From Oceanospirillaceae bacterium (GTDB lineage Bacteria > Pseudomonadota > Gammaproteobacteria > Pseudomonadales > Balneatricaceae), in contig DPHB01000029.1 in assembly GCA_003521845.1 (NCBI GenBank), forward strand, positions 13,072-32,861: 19,790 nucleotides of DNA, read 5' to 3'. Position 1 is the first letter of the stretch. Each line of letters opens with the position of its first letter. This document shows positions 7,785-15,733 of this stretch, piece after piece. The notes beneath the pieces were generated by a model. That model was not told the origin of the DNA, did no database searches, and worked only from the letters and a program-made list of their open reading frames with translations. The position numbers were made by a program, and so were the translations under genes.

Positions 7785-8831
7785 ATGAGCGAAAATAACT
7801 CCCCTGTTTCCCTAAGCTATAAAGATGCAGGTGTCGATATCGATGCTGGTAACGATCTGGTCGATCGAATCAAAGGTGTCGCCAAACGCACCCGTCGCCC
7901 AGAAGTAATGGCCGGGCTCGGTGGCTTTGGTGCTTTATTTGAATTACCCACAGGTTACAAGCAACCTGTATTGGTATCAGGCACTGACGGTGTTGGTACC
8001 AAACTAAAGTTAGCAATGGACCTTAATCGTCATGATTTCATCGGTATCGATCTCGTGGCTATGTGCGTTAACGACCTTATCGTTGCCGGTGCCGAACCGC
8101 TGTTTTTCCTAGACTATTATGCTACGGGCAAGCTAGACGTTGATATTGCAGCACGCGTTGTTGACGGCATTGGCATTGGTTGCGAACAGTCAGGCGCCTC
8201 GCTAGTGGGTGGTGAAACAGCCGAAATGCCAGGCATGTATGACGGTGAAGATTATGACCTAGCTGGCTTCTGTGTCGGTATCGTTGAAAAAGCCGACATT
8301 ATTGATGGTACCAAAGTGGGTGCAAGCGATGTTTTGATTGGCTTACCTTCTTCCGGCCCACACTCCAATGGCTACTCCCTAATCCGTAAGGTTATTGAAG
8401 TATCCGGTGCCGACCTAGGCCAGCCCATGGGTGACAGCACCTTAGGCGAAGCCTTGATGGAACCAACGCGAATCTATGTAAAGTCCTTGCTGGCACTATT
8501 CAAGCAAGTACCTGTACACGCCCTATCCCACATTACAGGTGGCGGCCTATTGGAAAACCTACCACGCGTAATGCCAGAAACATGTGCCTCTACCATTGAT
8601 AACAGCTCTTGGCAGCGCCCCGCCGTTTTTGACTGGCTACAATCAGCTGGCGGCATTGATGAAGTGGAGATGCATCGCACCTTTAACTGCGGTGTTGGCA
8701 TGGTTATCGTGGTGCCTGAAAGCGCTGCTGAACAAGCCATGAACTGCCTACAAGAACTAGGTGAAGAGCCATGGATTCTTGGTCAAATAAATACTCGAGA
8801 TGGTGCCGAAGAGCAAGTCACTCTAGTATAG
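7785..8831 (+). CDS. purM: Phosphoribosylformylglycinamidine cyclo-ligase (AIR synthetase)
   Basis: Catalyses the ATP-dependent closure of formylglycinamidine ribonucleotide to aminoimidazole ribonucleotide in de novo purine synthesis; cytosolic. The protein has 348 residues from the ATG at 7785, which has GGAAG 7 bases before it and gives the standard start SLSYKDAGVDIDAGN. An upstream in-frame ATG at 7719 would add 22 residues unlike the family and is rejected. Motifs are SGTDGVGTKLKLA (65-77), AMCVNDLIVAGAEPLFFLDY (92-111), VGGETAEMPGMY (about 141-152), GLPSSGPHSNGYSL and HITGGGLLENLPRV. It lies 32 bases before purN on the same strand, the usual purMN operon. Confidence 0.97.
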   Translation: MSENNSPVSLSYKDAGVDIDAGNDLVDRIKGVAKRTRRPEVMAGLGGFGALFELPTGYKQPVLVSGTDGVGTKLKLAMDLNRHDFIGIDLVAMCVNDLIVAGAEPLFFLDYYATGKLDVDIAARVVDGIGIGCEQSGASLVGGETAEMPGMYDGEDYDLAGFCVGIVEKADIIDGTKVGASDVLIGLPSSGPHSNGYSLIRKVIEVSGADLGQPMGDSTLGEALMEPTRIYVKSLLALFKQVPVHALSHITGGGLLENLPRVMPETCASTIDNSSWQRPAVFDWLQSAGGIDEVEMHRTFNCGVGMVIVVPESAAEQAMNCLQELGEEPWILGQINTRDGAEEQVTLV

Positions 8832-8863
8832 GCAAGAAAGGACAGGCAAAGGAAAGCAAGGCA

Positions 8864-9535
8864 ATGGATTCATCTAGCGCACAAGAAAAACCTAAGTTGG
8901 TGGTACTCATCTCCGGCAGTGGTAGTAACTTGCAGGCGATTATTGAGCAAGTGGGTAACGGCAGCATTGATGCTGAAATCAGCCTAGTGATTAGTAACAA
9001 CCCTGACACGAAGGGTATTGCAAGAGCAAACGCAGTTGGCATAAACACCGCGGTCATTAACCACCGCGAATATGATACTCGTGACTCTTTCGACCGTGAG
9101 CTAATACGTCGTATAGATGCAGAACAACCACACCTGGTCATATTGGCTGGCTTTATGCGTATTTTCACCCCAGCATTTACCAATCACTTTGCTGGCCGCA
9201 TGCTCAACATTCATCCCTCTCTGTTACCTGAGTTTAAGGGTGTTGATACTCACGCTAGAGCCTTAGCAGCTGGCGCCAAACAACACGGCGCCAGCGTTCA
9301 CTTTGTCACCAGTGAACTTGATGGCGGCCCACTTGTCATACAAGCTATAGTAGACATCGAGCCAAGCGATACCGAAGCGTCGCTAGCTAGCCGAGTATTG
9401 GCGCAAGAGCACACTATTTACCCTATTGTGGTTAAATGGTTTTGCGAAGGCCGCCTCAGTCTCGATGGCAACGTTGTACGGCTTGACAAAAAAGCCTTAC
9501 CCAACCAAGGAGTTGCCCACCACGCTGCTTCCTAG
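8864..9535 (+). CDS. purN: Phosphoribosylglycinamide formyltransferase 1 (GART)
   Basis: Transfers a formyl group from 10-formyltetrahydrofolate to glycinamide ribonucleotide in purine synthesis. The protein has 223 residues from the ATG at 8864. A purine-rich GGAAAG/AAGG stretch lies just upstream, and the protein reaches KLVVLISGSGSNLQAI by residue 11. Catalytic residues are N115 and H117 in LNIHPSLLPEFKG and D153 in ELDGGP. FMRIFTPAF supports folate-site architecture. An open reading frame extends upstream to 8771 through the end of purM, but this is out of character and not used as the start. A DUF3108 gene follows after 24 bases with its own AGGAG site. Confidence 0.96.
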   Translation: MDSSSAQEKPKLVVLISGSGSNLQAIIEQVGNGSIDAEISLVISNNPDTKGIARANAVGINTAVINHREYDTRDSFDRELIRRIDAEQPHLVILAGFMRIFTPAFTNHFAGRMLNIHPSLLPEFKGVDTHARALAAGAKQHGASVHFVTSELDGGPLVIQAIVDIEPSDTEASLASRVLAQEHTIYPIVVKWFCEGRLSLDGNVVRLDKKALPNQGVAHHAAS

Positions 9536-9559
9536 ACGTAATTGCAGGAGTGCATATAA

Positions 9560-10279
9560 ATGTTATACAAAGCAAACAGACCAGTTGCATTATCAGTGTT
9601 ACTCGGACTGCCCTTGTTTATCAGTCCCGCTGCCTCTGCACAGGACCTAATATTACAACCTTTTGTAGCCCACTACTCCAGCACTTGGGATGTGGGCCTA
9701 AAAATTGCCGGCAAGGCGACACGCCAATTGCAACAATTGGAAAATGGCCAGTGGCAACTATCCCTTAATGCCAAAGCCTTGGTGGCCAAGCTAAGTGAAA
9801 CTAGCGTTATGGCTATCGACGAGGGTCAAATAGCCCCCATTGACTATCACTACCACCGCAAAATTCTGCAAAACAATAAGCAGTTGCGCATAGAGTTTGA
9901 CTGGGCGAAAAACCAAGCGACAACCACCACTAGCAAGAGCTGGAACATGCCTATACAGCTACCTCTTCAAGACAAGCTATCGGTGCAGCTACAGCTCAGA
10001 AAAGACATCAGCCAACAGGCCAGCGGCCGTATTACCTATCAAGTAGCTGCCGGTGGACAAATAGAGCGCTTTCGCTACCAAGTACACCAACAAGAGCCAT
10101 TGAGCCTAGAAAGCGGCCACTATGAAGCTATCAAGGTAGAGCGACTACGGGAAGATGACAGCCAACGCCAAACCTTCATTTGGTTTGCCCCAGAATTGAA
10201 TTTTCACGTTGTTAGAATTGTGCAAATTGAACCTGGTGGCAAGCGCTATCAGTTGGACTTAAACCACATAGAGCAATAA
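9560..10279 (+). CDS. DUF3108 domain periplasmic protein
   Basis: A protein of 239 residues with a clear signal peptide: a hydrophobic stretch at about 9-22 and a cleavage site after ASA at residue 27. The mature part reads YSSTWDVGLKIAGKATRQLQ and later IDEGQIAPIDYHYHRK. It ends in a beta-rich YEAIKVERLREDDSQRQTFIWFAPELNFHVVRIVQIE. This is the usual DUF3108 pattern of an antiparallel beta protein. AGGAG sits 9 to 14 bases before the ATG. It follows purN by 24 bases, an association I recall from Pseudomonas. Function is unknown; location in the periplasm follows from the signal peptide. Confidence 0.85.
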   Translation: MLYKANRPVALSVLLGLPLFISPAASAQDLILQPFVAHYSSTWDVGLKIAGKATRQLQQLENGQWQLSLNAKALVAKLSETSVMAIDEGQIAPIDYHYHRKILQNNKQLRIEFDWAKNQATTTTSKSWNMPIQLPLQDKLSVQLQLRKDISQQASGRITYQVAAGGQIERFRYQVHQQEPLSLESGHYEAIKVERLREDDSQRQTFIWFAPELNFHVVRIVQIEPGGKRYQLDLNHIEQ

Positions 10280-10297
10280 AGCACCTTCCCCAAGGCC

Positions 10298-10353
10298 CCG
10301 TAAATTATCGTAAAGCACATAGCTAAGTTGCCCATACTTAGCTAGAATTACGG
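10298..10353. promoter_or_regulatory. Nested inverted repeat upstream of the TolC-family gene
   Basis: A perfect 9-base inverted repeat, TAGCTAAGT at 10320-10328 and ACTTAGCTA at 10336-10344, surrounds a 7-base loop (TGCCCAT). It lies inside an outer pair, CCGTAAATT at 10298-10306 and AATTACGG at 10346-10353, that pairs with one bulged A. It occupies the gap between the DUF3108 and tolC genes, and U-rich sequence follows (CTTCTTTT at 10354-10361). It could be a leaky terminator for the purine operon, an operator for a dimeric repressor, or both. The symmetry is directly visible; the role is inference. Confidence 0.55.
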
Positions 10354-10370
10354 CTTCTTTTAAACAACTG

Positions 10371-10376
10371 TATGAT
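10371..10376 (+). promoter_or_regulatory. Candidate -10 element for the TolC-family gene
   Basis: TATGAT matches the sigma-70 -10 consensus in five of six positions and lies only 9 bases before the ATG at 10386. The base run 17 bases upstream (TTACGG) is a poor -35. If used, the transcript would be almost leaderless. That would fit the absence of a visible ribosome-binding site before this ATG. Confidence 0.25.
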
Positions 10377-10385
10377 GTCGCACCT

Positions 10386-11645
10386 ATGCGTATACCTGCT
10401 CTTACCTTAGCCTCTAGCCTAATAGCAAGCCTATGTATCACTGCTAGCACCTCAGCTTCTGCGCAAGCTTTACACGAGCAATACACGCTAGCAAAGCAAA
10501 ATGACCCTAATTTTAAGGCCAGCGTACACCGTCATCAGTCGGTACAAGAATACACAAATATTGCCGCTGCCGCGTTCCGCCCTGTAGTTTCTGGCAACGC
10601 AACGCAAAGCTTTGATATTGACAATGGATCGGCTAACGACACCTACGATGCCAGCTTGGCATTAAATTTACGCTTAGATGCTTTTTACGCTGCAGATAGT
10701 AGCATAGCCTCGATCCAGCAATCTACTTTGAACCTACAAGCTAGCCAACAAAACCTAGTTGCTCAAGTTATCAGTAATTACTTCGATGTTGTCAAACAAC
10801 AGGCCCACATCGATTCCATCAGCGCTCAAATTCGATCCGCCAAACAAAGCTTGGCCAGCATTCAAAAGCAAAGCCAACTCGGTCTTGCTACCCAGCTCCA
10901 AGCTAGCAATGTAGAGAACAACGTACAACAATTGCACTTGAGCCTATTGCAGACTCAGCAACGCTTACAACAAGCCCGTAACAACCTTACTGCAAGTACA
11001 GGCGTACCAATAGATAGCAACGTGCCGGGGATTAGGCTTAGCACAGAGTTACCAGCTCTCGACAACCTGCAACTTGATCATTGGTGGCAACAAGCACAAC
11101 AACATAACCTTAGCCTGTTAGCAGCTACGGCTGGTGTGCAAAAATCTTATCATGACTACCAACAAACGGATTCCCAAAAATATCCGACGGGACGTATTTC
11201 AGCCAATCATTATTCATACAAAAATGACAACGTAATGCTACGCATATCCGGTAATTTTTATGACGGCGGCTTAAACAAAGCACAAACTCAACAAGCCCGT
11301 TTAAACTGGATGGCCAGCCAACAAAACCTAACGGCTAGCCAGCGTAGCACCAAACAACAATTGCATAGCACCCTATACAACCTGCGTAACAACAGCCAAC
11401 AAATACAGCTACAGCAAAGCTTGCTAAACACCGCAACCATCTCCCTTGCCGCGACACAAAAGGAATATGAACTGGGTGTGGCCGATTTGGTTGCCGTATT
11501 AGAAGCAGAACAAAAGGTGGCAAGCAACGAGGTTAACTTAATCAATGCGCGTTACGACCTGCTCGTTTACCAGAGCAACCTAAAGCAGCTCGCCGGCAGC
11601 CTTGATGTGCCAGATCTTTTGCTCCTCGATGCCATGTTAGATTAA
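10386..11645 (+). CDS. TolC-family outer-membrane efflux/secretion channel
   Basis: Forms the trimeric outer-membrane duct used by type I secretion or tripartite efflux. The protein has 419 residues. A signal peptide of about 26 residues ends in ASA before QALHEQYTLAKQNDPNFKAS, the canonical TolC start. Two OEP repeats follow, with long amphipathic, glutamine-rich helices (about 115-195 and 310-395). Typical hairpin motifs are YFDVVKQQAHIDSISAQ in repeat one and EYELGVADLVAVLEAEQKV followed by ARYDLLVYQSNLKQLAGSL in repeat two. No adaptor or pump gene is adjacent, so it probably serves several systems as housekeeping TolC does. No clear ribosome-binding site is visible. An intrinsic terminator follows the stop directly. 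Confidence 0.92.
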   Translation: MRIPALTLASSLIASLCITASTSASAQALHEQYTLAKQNDPNFKASVHRHQSVQEYTNIAAAAFRPVVSGNATQSFDIDNGSANDTYDASLALNLRLDAFYAADSSIASIQQSTLNLQASQQNLVAQVISNYFDVVKQQAHIDSISAQIRSAKQSLASIQKQSQLGLATQLQASNVENNVQQLHLSLLQTQQRLQQARNNLTASTGVPIDSNVPGIRLSTELPALDNLQLDHWWQQAQQHNLSLLAATAGVQKSYHDYQQTDSQKYPTGRISANHYSYKNDNVMLRISGNFYDGGLNKAQTQQARLNWMASQQNLTASQRSTKQQLHSTLYNLRNNSQQIQLQQSLLNTATISLAATQKEYELGVADLVAVLEAEQKVASNEVNLINARYDLLVYQSNLKQLAGSLDVPDLLLLDAMLD

Positions 11646-11661
11646 CCCTTGCATAGCAAGC

Positions 11662-11688
11662 AAAAAGCCGGGCAATGCTCGGCTTTTT
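11662..11688. terminator. Bidirectional Rho-independent terminator
   Basis: AAAAAGCCG at 11662-11670 and CGGCTTTTT at 11680-11688 form a perfect 9-base stem around a 9-base loop. The stem has a T-run at its 3' side on both strands. It sits 17 bases after the tolC stop and about 40 bases from the stop of the convergent DUF2791 gene, so it can end both transcripts. Confidence 0.9.
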
Positions 11689-11728
11689 AGTATCTACACT
11701 CGAAAAACCATCAACCTAGCGGGCCGTG

Positions 11729-12955
11729 TTATGCCTGTAAATTGTTAAGAATAGTGTCAAACTCAGCACTGGGGTTTTGCTCAATAACAGCCAACAAATC
11801 CAAACAACTCTTAATTGCTAAGCGGGGATTTAAATAATATTGCTCACCAAACACCTCTCGGCAGCGAAACAAGAATTGCCACATTTGACTATCATCAAGC
11901 AAATAAGCTTCGGCGTTGCCATAAGCATAAAGGTGACGCAGCTTCTGCAACAACTCATCCATTTCCATTTCTTGCAAAGGCAAGAGAGCAATAACAGGTC
12001 CTGAAACATCCTGCAAACCGCCCTTAGCTAACACGTTTGGCGCTAAGCGACTCTTTAATGCCGGCAAGCTATAGAGGCCCCGCTTGCCGTCTTCGACAAA
12101 CTCTGGGGTACCCAAGAAGACAAACCCCATACCACGCACTTGACCCTGCAAGCACTCATTGACGATATTAAGGATTTCGTTGAAGTTGTTGATACGCGCT
12201 TGTTTGTTGGTGAGTTCGTGCAGGGCCACCATTTCATCAAGACAGATCAACAGTCCTTGATAGCCAGCCAATTGCACAAATTCACAAAGCATTTTTAAAC
12301 TGGCAAAGAAATTTCGGTAGTCGACAATGCTACGCACATCCAGCACTTGCTTGGCATCCGTTAACGTAGGGTATTCACCGCGCAGCCAACGCAAAGCTTC
12401 GCTTTTTATAGTTTCAGAATTTTGATCAAGACCACGCCAATAATGCTGAATGACACGAATAAAATCAAAGCCACCAGCCAACTCCTCAAACTGCCGTAAA
12501 CGTTGCCCAATCTTGTCTTCTGCCGCAATGTCTTCTAGGTCGGCATCGCGCAGTGTCGACAAGATAAAGCGCTCGACAATATTCACCAAGGCACTGCCCT
12601 GACCTCGAGCCTTGGTGCTAAAGGAGCGCACCAAAGCCGAATAGAGATTACGCGTCTCCCCCCCCCTAGCCTGCAAGCGCTTATCTGGGGCCAGCGCAGA
12701 ACTAGCGACCACTAAGCCTGACTTAATACCCTCTTGGCGTAACATTTCACCAATAAAGGTTTTACCACTGCCATACTCACCGGTAACAAAGCGTACACAA
12801 GACCCGCCTTGAGCAATGTGTAACACATCTTTATCGAGGGTAGCCTTTTCACCAATGCGACCGACTTGAATTAAGTCAATATGTTCGGCTGGCGCTACAC
12901 CGGAGCGTAAAGACTTAATGATTTGATCGCATTGCCTGGGGTTAAGAGCTGGCAT
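11729..12955 (-). CDS. BrxD-like P-loop ATPase (DUF2791 / BREX ATP-binding domain), stand-alone
   Basis: An ATPase of 408 residues. Walker A is TGEYGSGKTF (K65) and Walker B is LLICLDEM (D240, E241). A sensor-1-like FLGTPEF (T283) and an arginine-finger-like LKSRL (R303) follow. The start MPALNPRQCDQIIKSLRSGVAP and the G-E-Y-G-S-G-K-T loop match what I remember of DUF2791 proteins, the family containing BREX component BrxD. No BrxA/B/C, PglX or PglZ gene, nor a TerB or helicase gene, is present in the window. Instead the gene begins 8 bases after dcd and appears to be the last member of trmA-apbC-dcd. A shared terminator lies beyond it. There is no good ribosome-binding site. Stand-alone members may be housekeeping ATPases; the function is not known. 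Confidence 0.75.
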   Translation of the reverse strand: MPALNPRQCDQIIKSLRSGVAPAEHIDLIQVGRIGEKATLDKDVLHIAQGGSCVRFVTGEYGSGKTFIGEMLRQEGIKSGLVVASSALAPDKRLQARGGETRNLYSALVRSFSTKARGQGSALVNIVERFILSTLRDADLEDIAAEDKIGQRLRQFEELAGGFDFIRVIQHYWRGLDQNSETIKSEALRWLRGEYPTLTDAKQVLDVRSIVDYRNFFASLKMLCEFVQLAGYQGLLICLDEMVALHELTNKQARINNFNEILNIVNECLQGQVRGMGFVFLGTPEFVEDGKRGLYSLPALKSRLAPNVLAKGGLQDVSGPVIALLPLQEMEMDELLQKLRHLYAYGNAEAYLLDDSQMWQFLFRCREVFGEQYYLNPRLAIKSCLDLLAVIEQNPSAEFDTILNNLQA

Positions 12956-12963
12956 AAGTAATA

Positions 12964-13548
12964 TTAGTTATCTCTGTCTATACGGCTCGCAACAGCACCT
13001 TGCTGGTTCTTATACTTAGCATTGTCACGCTTGTTATAAGGACGCATAGCCGGACTGGAGAGGGTTTCAAAATTGATGGCACCAATGGTCATATTAGGCT
13101 TTAAAGCCAATGGCAGCTTACCACTATTAAAACACTCAAGTACAATAGCACCGCTCCAACCTGGGTCGATACGGTGTGCGGTAACGTGCACCATTAAGCC
13201 TAAACGAGCCAGGGAAGAGCGACCATCCAGCCAACCCACCATATCCGGGGGAATGGTGATGGACTCTTTGGTAACAGCCAACGCCAGTTCACCTGGGTGT
13301 AAAAAGAAAGCTTCATCATCAGGTACGATAATTTCATCACTCATGATAGCTTCTAAGGTTTCGTTGATCTCGTTGCGGCTGGCACTAACGTCAACAAAAG
13401 CCCGCGCGTGATCTTTAAATACCCGAAAACTGCTGCCCAGGCGCAAATCTACACTGACACCGCTAATCACGTCGTTACTAGGACGTGGTTCAATGACAAT
13501 ATGGCCCTTGTCTAGGTTACTGATAATATCCTGATCACTTAACCGCAT
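12964..13548 (-). CDS. dcd: dCTP deaminase
   Basis: Deaminates dCTP to dUTP, the main gammaproteobacterial source of dUMP for thymidylate synthesis. The protein has 194 residues, essentially the E. coli length, beginning MRLSDQDI. It carries the nearly invariant block GWLDGRSSLARLGLMVHVTAHRIDPGWSG (written here in overlapping parts: GWLDGRSSLARLGLMVHV and VTAHRIDPGWSG). The catalytic glutamate is E138 in IVLECFNSGK. The C-terminal lid is KYKNQQGAVASRIDRD. It follows apbC by 23 bases and precedes the DUF2791 gene by 8 bases on the same strand. Confidence 0.97.
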   Translation of the reverse strand: MRLSDQDIISNLDKGHIVIEPRPSNDVISGVSVDLRLGSSFRVFKDHARAFVDVSASRNEINETLEAIMSDEIIVPDDEAFFLHPGELALAVTKESITIPPDMVGWLDGRSSLARLGLMVHVTAHRIDPGWSGAIVLECFNSGKLPLALKPNMTIGAINFETLSSPAMRPYNKRDNAKYKNQQGAVASRIDRDN

Positions 13549-13571
13549 AATACACGTTCACTCGCATGTAA

Positions 13572-14393
13572 TTAATCTTCAATACTAATACTTGGACCTG
13601 CCGGAGCCTGGCCAATTTTGTTGTTCAAGGCCTGTGCCAAGTGACTGTAAGAAACCGCAGCAGCACCTTGTGGGTCGGCAGCAACGCTAGGGTTACCAGC
13701 ATCGGCCTGCAAACGAATATCCATACTTAAAGGCAAGCTGGCCAATAACTCAGTACCGTAATCTTTGGCCAACTGAGCACCACCGTGGGCCCCAAAGATA
13801 GCCTCTTCATGGCCGCATTGACTGCACACGTGAGTGCTCATGTTTTCCACGATACCCAGCACAGGCACCTGCACCTTAGCAAACATCTCAATACCTTTAC
13901 GCGCATCCAACAAGGCCAAGTCTTGTGGCGTGGTTACAATCACAGCGCCGGTAAGCTTGGCTTTTTGACTCATAGTCAATTGAATGTCACCCGTGCCTGG
14001 TGGCATATCTACAAACAAGTAATCTAATTTGCCCCAATGGGTTTGCAGCAGCATTTGTTGCAAAGCACCGGCGGCCATGGGACCACGCCACACCATAGGT
14101 GAGTTTTCGTCTACCAAAAACGCCATGGACATGACCTTCACACCATGCGCGACCAAGGGTACAAACCACTTTTCCCCCATGGCCTCTGGATGGCTACCGG
14201 AAGTCACACCCAGCATTAAACCCTGGCTTGGACCATATATATCGGCATCCAAAACGCCAACTTTATGACCGGCCGCCGCCATCGCCAAGGCTATATTTGC
14301 TGTGGTCGTAGACTTACCCACGCCGCCCTTACCAGAAGCGATGGCTACAATGTGTTTTACGTCGGACAAGCCGCCCGTGTTTTCGTCTTGCAT
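13572..14393 (-). CDS. apbC: Iron-sulfur cluster carrier ApbC (Mrp/NBP35 family P-loop ATPase)
   Basis: A dimeric MinD-like ATPase that binds and transfers a [4Fe-4S] cluster. The protein has 273 residues. The deviant Walker A is SGKGGVGKSTT (about 20-30). DADIYGPSQG, VDMPPGTGDIQLTM and TTPQDLALLDARKG are family signatures. The bridging cluster ligands are the CxxC in HVCSQCG. The N-terminal MIP18/DUF59 domain found in longer Mrp proteins is absent; the trmA stop is only 15 bases upstream, so this is a natural short form and not a truncation. AGGAAAA lies about 8 bases before the ATG. Its neighbourhood with metG and dcd is a familiar arrangement. Confidence 0.94.
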   Translation of the reverse strand: MQDENTGGLSDVKHIVAIASGKGGVGKSTTTANIALAMAAAGHKVGVLDADIYGPSQGLMLGVTSGSHPEAMGEKWFVPLVAHGVKVMSMAFLVDENSPMVWRGPMAAGALQQMLLQTHWGKLDYLFVDMPPGTGDIQLTMSQKAKLTGAVIVTTPQDLALLDARKGIEMFAKVQVPVLGIVENMSTHVCSQCGHEEAIFGAHGGAQLAKDYGTELLASLPLSMDIRLQADAGNPSVAADPQGAAAVSYSHLAQALNNKIGQAPAGPSISIED

Positions 14394-14408
14394 GATTTAT
14401 TTTTCCTA

Positions 14409-15521
14409 TTAGATACGCGTAAGTAACACGCCAGTTTCGACATGATCCGTATAAGGGAACTGGTCGAACATGGCTTTGGCTTGCAATTGATGGGTTTGCT
14501 TTAATTGCTGCAAGTTATCCATCAAGGTTACGGGATTACATGATATATAAATAATACGTTCAAAGCGCTGAATCAAATCCAAGGTACCTTGGTCTAAACC
14601 AGCCCGTGGTGGGTCAACCAACACGGTACCAAATTGGTACTCGGCCAAGTCTATATCACGCAGACGGCGAAATTCTCTGACACCGTTCAAGGCTTCGGTC
14701 ATTTCTTCACTAGAAAGGCGGGCAATAACCACATTGTCGACATCATTGGCCTGCAAATTAAACTGCGCGGAGTTAACTGAGGACTTGGCAATTTCTGTCG
14801 CCATCACTTTACGGAAATTACCGGCTAAAGGAATGGTGAAGTTGCCGTTGCCACAATACAACTCAAGCAAATCTGGCTTGGCAGACTCTTTGCTATCGCC
14901 ACATTGCCCACACGCCCAAGCCAGCATCTGCTCATTGATGCCTGCGTTAGGCTGAGTAAAGGCATTTTCTACCTGCTGGTAGTGATAGGTCTGCCCTGCT
15001 ATCTGCAAGGTTTCCATTATACTGTCACCACCAATAACAATTTTTTGTTTGCGAGCACGGCCCATCAATTTGATATCTAGGGCTAGGGCCATTTTAGTAG
15101 CAGCGGCCTCCCACGCACTATCAAGCTGACGATGATAAAGCATGCTTACCAAGGCTTCTCCCGTCTGACTGGTGAGAAAATCCATCTGGAACAACTTATG
15201 GCTCAAGGCAGGTTCGGCCTTAATGGCAGTAAGCAAAGGCTGCATGAGCTCATTGATGCGCGTACTTGCAGGCTGAAATTGTTCGATGCGAATAGGGTTA
15301 AACTTTTGACCTTTGGGAAACATGGCATAAAACAAATCATCGTCTGTGTGCCAAAGGCGGAATTCGGCGCGCATACGGTAATGCTCTGGTGCCGATTCAA
15401 ATACCGTCAGATCGCCCGTATCAGCCCACTCACCTAGGTCCATAAACCTTTGCTGTAGACTAGCAGTCTTGTCTGCCAATTGTTGCGGGTAGTGCTCAAC
15501 CACCACTGTTTCTAGAGCCAT
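14409..15521 (-). CDS. trmA: tRNA (uracil-5-)-methyltransferase TrmA
   Basis: Makes 5-methyluridine (ribothymidine) at position 54 of the tRNA T-loop using S-adenosylmethionine. The protein has 370 residues from the ATG at 15521. That start has AGGAAG 7 bases upstream and the family-like opening MALETVVVEHYPQQLADK. An upstream extension to 15614 is rejected. The SAM pocket is LLELYCGNGNFTIPLA (about 218-233), LVDPPRAGLD is at 301-310, the nucleophilic cysteine is C328 in ISCNP, and the base is E362 in HVETGVLL. No N-terminal TRAM domain or Fe-S cysteines are present, as expected for TrmA rather than RlmD. It is the first gene of the trmA-apbC-dcd-ATPase run and is divergent from metG. Confidence 0.95.
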   Translation of the reverse strand: MALETVVVEHYPQQLADKTASLQQRFMDLGEWADTGDLTVFESAPEHYRMRAEFRLWHTDDDLFYAMFPKGQKFNPIRIEQFQPASTRINELMQPLLTAIKAEPALSHKLFQMDFLTSQTGEALVSMLYHRQLDSAWEAAATKMALALDIKLMGRARKQKIVIGGDSIMETLQIAGQTYHYQQVENAFTQPNAGINEQMLAWACGQCGDSKESAKPDLLELYCGNGNFTIPLAGNFRKVMATEIAKSSVNSAQFNLQANDVDNVVIARLSSEEMTEALNGVREFRRLRDIDLAEYQFGTVLVDPPRAGLDQGTLDLIQRFERIIYISCNPVTLMDNLQQLKQTHQLQAKAMFDQFPYTDHVETGVLLTRI

Positions 15522-15733
15522 GTAACGCTTCCTTGTAGTTACTGCGCATTTGATGCACAGCAACCATATAAAAACACTGAGAAATACAGGTGGGCAATTA
15601 TAGCAGGGCAGCACCTAAATTATAGATTTTTGTTAGTGCTTAGGCGGCATTTTGAGTACAATAAGTCCCCTATTAGAAGCACCGGTTCCATTTAACCTCT
15701 GCTATACACTCACCCAACTTGTCTTACATACCT

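Noticed and set aside
8474..8740. Long open frame antisense to purM (88 codons), and similar antisense frames opposite tal, purN and metG
   Set aside because: They lie inside strongly recognised genes, have no domains or ribosome-binding sites, and follow from the codon pattern of the sense strand.
11729..15521. A complete BREX, Ter or other defence island around the DUF2791 gene
   Set aside because: All neighbours are standard housekeeping genes; no methyltransferase, PglZ, helicase, nuclease or TerB gene is visible.
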